DNA from: Microcoleaceae cyanobacterium UBA9251
GTDB lineage: Bacteria > Cyanobacteriota > Cyanobacteriia > Cyanobacteriales > Microcoleaceae
Assembly (NCBI GenBank): GCA_003542015.1
Contig: DPLL01000289.1
Span: 1 to 5,975 of the forward strand
Reading direction: 5' to 3'
DNA length: 5,975 nucleotides
How positions within the stretch are numbered: position 1 is the first letter of the stretch; every line of letters starts with the position of its first letter. The translations under genes and the position numbers were made by a program. The notes beneath the pieces are model-generated. The model was not told the DNA's origin. It worked only from the letters and a program-made list of their open reading frames with translations, and did no database searches. Below are positions 1-4,031 of this stretch, piece after piece.

Positions 1-22
1 TTCTTGAAGAAACCGGGTTTTT
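1..22. repeat. Fragment of a dispersed palindromic repeat downstream of psbB
   Basis: Two small palindromes lie side by side: TTCTT-G-AAGAA at 1-11 and AAACC-G-GGTTT at 10-20. I recall units of this kind, built from a GAAGAAACCGGGTTT core, as common intergenic repeats in Microcoleus/Oscillatoria-type genomes; that is memory, not a search. The copy is cut by the window edge, so its full length and any function are unknown. Confidence 0.45.
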
Positions 23-25
23 GCA

Positions 26-48
26 GCACCGGGAAAAATTCCCGATGC
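26..48 (-). other. Hairpin in the psbB 3' untranslated region
   Basis: The psbB transcript can fold into a 10-bp stem with a 3-base loop, starting 17 bases after the psbB stop codon. Arms are at 26-35 and 39-48. At the pair 29/45 the minus-strand RNA forms a U-G wobble while the plus strand would have a C-A mismatch, so the full stem exists only in psbB-sense RNA. No run of U follows, so it is not a classical intrinsic terminator. It may instead stabilise the 3' end or mark a processing site before a downstream gene. Confidence 0.5.
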
Positions 49-65
49 CCGATGGTGACAGAAAC

Positions 66-1595
66 CTAGATAGATTCCTCTTTTCTGGTTGTCATGTCGC
101 CCAACTTTTGGAACAAGCCCCACTCGACTTGTTCTTCCATGTCAGCTTCAACTCCAGCAAACACGTCGCGGAAGATTGTCCGAGAACCGTGCCAGATATG
201 GCCGAAGAAGAACAGCAAAGCAAAGCAAGCGTGTCCAAAAGTGAACCAACCACGAGTAGAAGTACGGAAAACCCCGTCAGACTTCAAAGTTTCGCGATCG
301 AATTCAAACACCTCACCCTTTTGGGCGGAGCGAGCATACTTCTTAACATCTAGAGGATTCTTAAACGTTTGACCGTTAAATTCGCCACCGTAGAAGCTGA
401 CTGTAACTCCGCTTTGTTCAAAGCTGTATTTGGATTCTGCACGGCGGAAGGGGATGTCAGCACGAACGACACCATCTTTGTCCGTCAAAATCACTGGGAA
501 AGTTTCAAAGAAGTTCGGGAGACGGCGAACCGACAATACCCGACCTTCGCTGTCAGTAAATACTGGATGGCCCAGCCAGCCTTTAGCAATACCGTCGCCA
601 TTAACCATTGCGCCGGCGCGGAACAAACCACCTTTAGCTGGAGAGTTGCCCACGTAGTCGTAGAAAGCCAATTTTTCTGGAATTTGCTCGTAAGCTTCTT
701 GGAAACTAGCGCCACCGGCTAAACTAGCTTGAGCTCGGCGATCGATTTCTTGTTGGAAATAGCCGCCGTCCCACTGATAGCGAGTCGGGCCAAAAAGTTC
801 GATCGGAGTAGCAGCAGAACCGTACCACATCGTACCCGCCACCACAAAAGCTGCGAAGAACACAGCAGCGATACTGCTAGAAAGTACAGTTTCGATATTC
901 CCCATCCGCAGGGCTTTATAAAGCCGTTCCGGTGGGCGCACGGTCAAGTGGAACAAACCAGCAATTACGCCGACTACACCCGCTGCAATGTGGTGAGCCA
1001 CGATGCCACCCGGATTGAACGGATCGAAGCCTTCAGGGCCCCAAGCAGGTGCCACTGGTTGGACGTGACCAGTCAGGCCGTAGGGGTCAGAAACCCACAT
1101 TCCAGGCCCGAAAAGTCCAGAGAGGTGAAATGCGCCGAAACCGAAGCACAGCAAGCCAGAGAGGAACAAGTGAATCCCAAACATTTTTGGCAAATCCAGG
1201 GCTGGTTCACCGGTGCGCGGGTCTCTGAAGAGTTCCAAGTCCCAAAATACCCAGTGCCAGACTGCTGCTAAAAACAGCAAGCCAGAGAGGACGATGTGGG
1301 CAACGGCGACGCCTTCAAAGGACCAGAATCCCGGATCAACGTTACCGGCGCCGGTAATGCTCCAACCACCCCAAGAACCTGTTACTCCTAAGCGAGTCAT
1401 AAAGGGTAGTACGAACATCCCTTGACGCCACATCGGGTTCAGAACTGGGTCTGTGTGGTCAAAAATTGCTAGTTCGTAAAGGGCCATTGAGCCGGCCCAG
1501 CCTGCCACGAGGGCAGTGTGCATTAAGTGTACAGAAATCAATCGGCCTGGGTCATTTAAGACGACTGTGTGTACGCGATACCAGGGTAATCCCAT
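66..1595 (-). CDS. psbB: Photosystem II CP47 chlorophyll apoprotein (PsbB)
   Basis: CP47 is the core antenna protein of photosystem II in the thylakoid membrane. It binds chlorophyll a and beta-carotene and passes excitation energy to the D1/D2 reaction centre. The 509-residue product is full family length and begins MGLPWYRVHT. Six membrane helices are visible at roughly 16-37, 94-115, 140-160, 195-215, 235-257 and 450-470. A large lumenal loop (about 258-449) joins the last two and contains the Arg384-Arg385 pair. The chlorophyll-ligand histidines are all at family positions: 9, 23, 26, 100, 114, 142, 157, 201, 202, 216, 455, 466 and 469. The start at 1595 matches the family N-terminus and has a good Shine-Dalgarno sequence. 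The frame stays open to a TTG at 1643, adding 16 residues, which I reject. The stop is TAG. Nothing looks damaged. psbT is expected downstream but lies outside the window. Confidence 0.98.
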   Translation of the reverse strand: MGLPWYRVHTVVLNDPGRLISVHLMHTALVAGWAGSMALYELAIFDHTDPVLNPMWRQGMFVLPFMTRLGVTGSWGGWSITGAGNVDPGFWSFEGVAVAHIVLSGLLFLAAVWHWVFWDLELFRDPRTGEPALDLPKMFGIHLFLSGLLCFGFGAFHLSGLFGPGMWVSDPYGLTGHVQPVAPAWGPEGFDPFNPGGIVAHHIAAGVVGVIAGLFHLTVRPPERLYKALRMGNIETVLSSSIAAVFFAAFVVAGTMWYGSAATPIELFGPTRYQWDGGYFQQEIDRRAQASLAGGASFQEAYEQIPEKLAFYDYVGNSPAKGGLFRAGAMVNGDGIAKGWLGHPVFTDSEGRVLSVRRLPNFFETFPVILTDKDGVVRADIPFRRAESKYSFEQSGVTVSFYGGEFNGQTFKNPLDVKKYARSAQKGEVFEFDRETLKSDGVFRTSTRGWFTFGHACFALLFFFGHIWHGSRTIFRDVFAGVEADMEEQVEWGLFQKLGDMTTRKEESI

Positions 1596-1603
1596 TGACT
1601 GCG

Positions 1604-1610
1604 CTTCTCC
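1604..1610 (-). promoter_or_regulatory. Shine-Dalgarno sequence of psbB
   Basis: GGAGAAG on the minus strand ends 8 bases before the ATG at 1595. It decides the start in favour of the family-typical MGLPWYRVHT end over the in-frame TTG at 1643, because it would lie inside the coding sequence of the longer version. Confidence 0.75.
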
Positions 1611-1686
1611 AACGTGTAAGTGATGATGTCTATTTTGAGCCAAAAATCAGATTTTAAGTCCTCAGCAGTTACCTGCGGGGTTTAAA

Positions 1687-1714
1687 TTCTGCTTTTTGTC
1701 TTCTGCTTTCTGCC
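1687..1714. repeat. Degenerate heptanucleotide tandem repeat in the psbB leader
   Basis: Four exact-phase 7-base units read on the plus strand: TTCTGCT, TTTTGTC, TTCTGCT, TTCTGCC, with a partial TTC after them. This is the STRR-type heptamer repeat known from filamentous cyanobacteria. It lies about 90-120 bases before the psbB start codon, so it would be transcribed in the psbB leader if the promoter at 1754-1782 is used. Confidence 0.6.
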
Positions 1715-1753
1715 TTCGAGGGTCGAGGCATAAAAATGAAAGTTATTTAAAGA

Positions 1754-1782
1754 AGTGTATCTAGTGTTAGAACCGATTGCAA
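1754..1782 (-). promoter_or_regulatory. Predicted sigma-70-type promoter of psbB
   Basis: Minus-strand TTGCAA (1777-1782) and TACACT (1754-1759) are separated by exactly 17 bases. Each matches its consensus (TTGACA, TATAAT) at 4 of 6 positions. Initiation would fall near 1747, giving a leader of about 150 bases. The assignment rests on pattern only; no transcript evidence is available here. Confidence 0.45.
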
Positions 1783-1801
1783 TATCTCGGCCTTACATTA
1801 G

Positions 1802-2170
1802 TTAGGGGTTGCCGATTTCACACCGGGCTGCGATCGTCCCAAGGCGCTCTATAACTTGCTCCGCATCAATGAATCTCGTGAGTACGACGTTGCCAATGTT
1901 TTTGGCGGGAGCGGTATGGTCTACAGGGGCTGTGGGTTTAACTTCTACCATGAGTACAGCCTCTTCTACCCGGTAGAGCCACATTCTTTCTTTTTGATCC
2001 CAGAGACAGAGGTCGAGTTGTGTAATGTCGGGCCGGCGTCTCCAGGTGGCGTAAGTCCACTCGCCGCCGACTCCCCAGACGCGCCCGACTATCCAGCCGT
2101 CGGATAAGAAAAAGTATTTCACTTGTGTACGCTTGAGATTTTGTTGTCTAACATAGCGCAAAATTGCCAC
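1802..2170 (-). CDS. Small tryptophan-rich protein of unknown function
   Basis: I do not recognise this 122-residue protein. Its middle (about 17-80) looks like a compact beta-rich domain: KYFFLSDGWIVGRVWGVGG, then alternating hydrophobic and charged stretches ending LMVEVKP. Six tryptophans fall between residues 26 and 64. A Pro/Ala linker (79-90) is followed by a likely helix (about 101-116). There is no signal peptide or membrane helix, so it is probably cytoplasmic. The start is uncertain: the frame opens after a TAA at 2180-2182, the first usable codon is GTG at 2170 and a TTG lies three codons later, with no clear Shine-Dalgarno sequence. The true N-terminus may have been trimmed by the repeat debris just upstream. 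It sits 206 bases upstream of psbB on the same strand and 174 bases downstream of the methyltransferase-nuclease, too far to infer a shared role. The globular composition argues for a real gene. Confidence 0.6.
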   Translation of the reverse strand: MAILRYVRQQNLKRTQVKYFFLSDGWIVGRVWGVGGEWTYATWRRRPDITQLDLCLWDQKERMWLYRVEEAVLMVEVKPTAPVDHTAPAKNIGNVVLTRFIDAEQVIERLGTIAARCEIGNP

Positions 2171-2188
2171 AGTACGGAATTATTAAAC

Positions 2189-2240
2189 CGCGAAGGCGCG
2201 AAGGCCACGAAGGAAGAGGAGAGAAGAGGAGTGAAGAGAA
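2189..2240. repeat. Purine-rich GCGAAGG-type dispersed repeat
   Basis: Near-tandem units CGCGAAGG (2189-2196), CGCGAAGG (2197-2204) and CCACGAAGG (2205-2213) run into an AG-only tract ending near 2240. I recall this motif as a frequent intergenic repeat in filamentous cyanobacteria. It begins about 18 bases upstream of the GTG of the small unknown gene, so it lies within or beside that gene's expression signals. Confidence 0.5.
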
Positions 2241-2274
2241 TAGTAGTCCTGGACTCATTTAGATCTAATTCTAT

Positions 2275-2298
2275 CATTCTGAGTGAAACGAAGCATCT
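2275..2298. repeat. Dispersed repeat of the CATTCTGAG...GAAGCATCT type
   Basis: This resembles a widespread bacterial intergenic repeat that I recall with the consensus CATTCTGAGCGAAGCGAAG. The copy here carries substitutions (GTGAAAC in the centre). It lies in the 174-base gap between the methyltransferase-nuclease and the small unknown gene. The gap also contains the palindromes TTAGATCTAA (2259-2268) and CAAAGCTTTG (2299-2308), but no convincing terminator. Confidence 0.4.
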
Positions 2299-2344
2299 CA
2301 AAGCTTTGCAGCAGCACAGTCCGTAACTCCTCTATCACTCTTTT

Positions 2345-3841
2345 CTAAATGTCTAGTTCTAACTGCTTCGCTTTAACTTCCATTTGTTTTTCGGCTGATT
2401 TCACCACTTCAAAACTCAGGCGAACTTCCAGCCTTATTTTCTTTTCTAAAATTTCCTTAATAGTAACAATTTGTATTTTATCGGAACTTTGACTCATATA
2501 TTTGCTTTGATATATTCCTGCTGATTTAGCAGTTTTAATCATGTCCTTAGTTGGCTCTTTCAAACTGATAAAAATGCCAAGCGCCGCTTGTTCGAGGGTA
2601 ATAGTTCCTTGTAAGTCGCGGATATCTCCTGATTTCACATTCCCTGACTTGACTTGCAGGATAATCTTTTCAGGTTCATCTTTGTCACCTTGAAAGTAAG
2701 CAAGGCCATCTATGCCTCGATCTGCACCTTTCTTGGCGTTAATAGTTGCCCTATTATTAGTATAGGTAAGCACAGCCCATTTTTCAAATTCTTTGCGAGT
2801 GCGATCGTCTTTTTTGTTGGCAAGGGCAACTGCTGCTTCCATATCTTTAGGAATGCCATTTAACTTAAGTTGCTCAAGTACACCTTTCCCAAAAGCATCC
2901 TCAAGGCGTTTGAGAATTAAACTAATACTTTGATAAGTAATGTCAATTCCTATCCATTGACGATTTAATCTTTGGGAAACTGCAACAGTTGTACCACATC
3001 CACAATAGGCATCTAAAACTACATCGCCTTCATTGCTACTGACTTTGATAATTCGTTCTAATAAAGCTTCAGGTTTTTGTGTGGGATAGCCAAGACGTTC
3101 TCTAGCTTGGGAATTTATAACTGGTATATTCCAAACATCATCAGCGGGTGTGCCGATTGAATCTTCGTCTGTCATTTGAGTAACTAATCTAGTCTTACCC
3201 TCAAATTCTACTTTGCTCTTTTTACCCTTCCATCTTTTTTGAGTACCTACTGATAAGTCTTCATAAAATGTATTGAATGTATTAGTTGACGAATCTTTAG
3301 AATAGAAAAATATGATATCGTGCATTCGCTGAAAATTATTCTGTTTAGCTGGCCAGCGTTTGTAGTGCCAGACAATTTCATTTCTAAATTGACCTCCCAA
3401 AGAGCAAAAAATGGCATCTAAAATTAATTTTAAATAATGGCTGGCTGTCGGTTCACAATGTAAATAAAAGCTACCAGTAGGTTTTAAGACTCGATGAATT
3501 TCAGCTCCTCGCAAAGTAATATGTACCAAATATGCTAATAAACTGCCTTTGCTTAAGACCTTTGTTAAACCAGCGATTAAATCAATACTTTGTGATGTAA
3601 ATTTTCCTTGGTAATTTTCCAAGATTTCAGCTAAACCTTGATTGGCATAATCATCCCATGTCCAAGTGTCGATGAAGGCTTGTGCTTGTGCTTGGTCTTC
3701 CTTGCCAATGTTATTATAGATTTGGTTGTAGTTGCGTTTCGAGTTAAAAGGCGGGTCAATGTAGCACAAATCTACTGATTCGTCTTTGATGTGTCTGCGT
3801 AAGACTTCTAGATTGTCACCGTAAAATAGTTGATTTACCAT
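2345..3841 (-). CDS. DNA methyltransferase fused to Mrr-like PD-(D/E)xK nuclease
   Basis: This 498-residue protein joins two enzymes. Residues about 1-320 are a beta-class amino-methyltransferase (N6_N4_Mtase family): catalytic DPPF at 29-32, the family signature YPTQKP at 252-257, the S-adenosylmethionine-binding DAYCGCGTT at 277-285 and WIGID at 296-300. Motif IV preceding motif I marks the beta order. DPPF suggests N6-adenine methylation, but N4-cytosine cannot be excluded. Target recognition probably lies between about 150 and 250; the sequence recognised cannot be read from the protein. Residues about 345-445 look like an Mrr-type nuclease: Glu351 in the first helix, GADRGIDG with Asp378, then QVK at 396-398. 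All apparent catalytic residues are intact. A charged, likely helical tail follows. The ATG at 3841 has a good Shine-Dalgarno sequence; a TTG at 3901 would add 20 unlikely residues. The gene is AT-richer than psbB and mnmG, suggesting transfer. No helicase or separate restriction subunit adjoins it. Confidence 0.9.
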   Translation of the reverse strand: MVNQLFYGDNLEVLRRHIKDESVDLCYIDPPFNSKRNYNQIYNNIGKEDQAQAQAFIDTWTWDDYANQGLAEILENYQGKFTSQSIDLIAGLTKVLSKGSLLAYLVHITLRGAEIHRVLKPTGSFYLHCEPTASHYLKLILDAIFCSLGGQFRNEIVWHYKRWPAKQNNFQRMHDIIFFYSKDSSTNTFNTFYEDLSVGTQKRWKGKKSKVEFEGKTRLVTQMTDEDSIGTPADDVWNIPVINSQARERLGYPTQKPEALLERIIKVSSNEGDVVLDAYCGCGTTVAVSQRLNRQWIGIDITYQSISLILKRLEDAFGKGVLEQLKLNGIPKDMEAAVALANKKDDRTRKEFEKWAVLTYTNNRATINAKKGADRGIDGLAYFQGDKDEPEKIILQVKSGNVKSGDIRDLQGTITLEQAALGIFISLKEPTKDMIKTAKSAGIYQSKYMSQSSDKIQIVTIKEILEKKIRLEVRLSFEVVKSAEKQMEVKAKQLELDI

Positions 3842-3850
3842 TTTCGCTAT

Positions 3851-3857
3851 TTCCTTT
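3851..3857 (-). promoter_or_regulatory. Shine-Dalgarno sequence of the methyltransferase-nuclease gene
   Basis: AAAGGAA on the minus strand ends 9 bases before the ATG at 3841. It supports that start, which gives MVNQLFYGDN, a typical beginning for this methyltransferase family, over the upstream TTG at 3901. Confidence 0.65.
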
Positions 3858-3894
3858 AAATGGCTGGTGTAACTGCTGCTGATGTCTGTACTTG

Positions 3895-3923
3895 ACGACA
3901 AATTTTGAATTATACTATATAAT
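3895..3923 (+). promoter_or_regulatory. Predicted mnmG promoter
   Basis: A perfect TATAAT -10 box at 3918-3923 is preceded, after 17 bases, by ACGACA (3895-3900; 4 of 6 matches to TTGACA). A better -35 match, TTGACG at 3892-3897, sits 20 bases away, longer than usual. Transcription would begin near 3930 and give mnmG a leader of about 100 bases containing the inverted repeat and the heptamer tract. Confidence 0.5.
3909..3914 (-). promoter_or_regulatory. Predicted -10 box of the methyltransferase-nuclease gene
   Basis: The minus strand reads TATAAT here, three bases from the mnmG -10 box on the other strand. Any -35 element is weak: TTGTTT at 3934-3939 is 19 bases away and matches only 3 of 6. 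Initiation near 3903 would leave a leader of about 60 bases. The box is perfect, but the region is AT-rich, so chance is possible. Confidence 0.35.
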
Positions 3924-3945
3924 GGTATCCAATAAACAAGCTCCC

Positions 3946-3983
3946 GGATTAATTACTTCCCAGACTCAAGACGGAATTAATCC
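3946..3983. repeat. 9-bp perfect inverted repeat in the mnmG leader
   Basis: GGATTAATT (3946-3954) and its exact complement AATTAATCC (3975-3983) are separated by 20 bases. In RNA this could form a 9-bp stem with a large loop; in DNA the half-sites are 29 bp apart centre to centre, close to three helical turns, which would suit a protein dimer or tetramer. Pairing does not extend beyond the nine bases on either side. Confidence 0.5.
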
Positions 3984-3986
3984 TTC

Positions 3987-4014
3987 AATCTAAAATCTAA
4001 AATCTAAAACCTAA
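3987..4014. repeat. Heptanucleotide tandem repeat AATCTAA upstream of mnmG
   Basis: Three perfect AATCTAA units (3987-4007) and one variant AACCTAA (4008-4014) run in exact 7-base phase; AATCGCT follows as a degenerate fifth unit. This is the short tandemly repeated repetitive type known in filamentous cyanobacteria. It ends 17 bases before the mnmG ATG, occupying the place where a Shine-Dalgarno sequence would begin, and none is visible there. Confidence 0.7.
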
Positions 4015-4031
4015 AATCGCTAGACTTAGCC

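Noticed and set aside
729..1271. 180-codon open frame on the plus strand opposite psbB
   Set aside because: It is entirely antisense to a certain gene, has no Shine-Dalgarno sequence or recognisable domain, and is explained by psbB codon bias.
1596..1643. N-terminal extension of psbB by 16 residues, starting at TTG 1643 and containing HHHLH
   Set aside because: CP47 proteins begin at MGLPWYRVHT, and the GGAGAAG Shine-Dalgarno sequence sits inside the extension, 8 bases before the family-typical ATG.
1665..1676. Small GCAG-TTAC-CTGC hairpin in the psbB leader as a regulatory element
   Set aside because: A 4-bp stem is within chance expectation and does not extend.
2299..2308. CAAAGCTTTG palindrome after the methyltransferase-nuclease as a possible terminator
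   Set aside because: It has no loop, pairing does not extend usefully and no U-run follows.
2123..2326. Open frames on both strands across 2119-2326
   Set aside because: They translate the purine-rich dispersed repeats and give low-complexity peptides, not plausible proteins.
3842..3901. N-terminal extension of the methyltransferase-nuclease by 20 residues from TTG 3901
   Set aside because: The extension is serine-rich and unlike the family start, and the ATG at 3841 has AAAGGAA at the proper distance.
3987..4014. CRISPR-like array
   Set aside because: The units are contiguous 7-base repeats without spacers.
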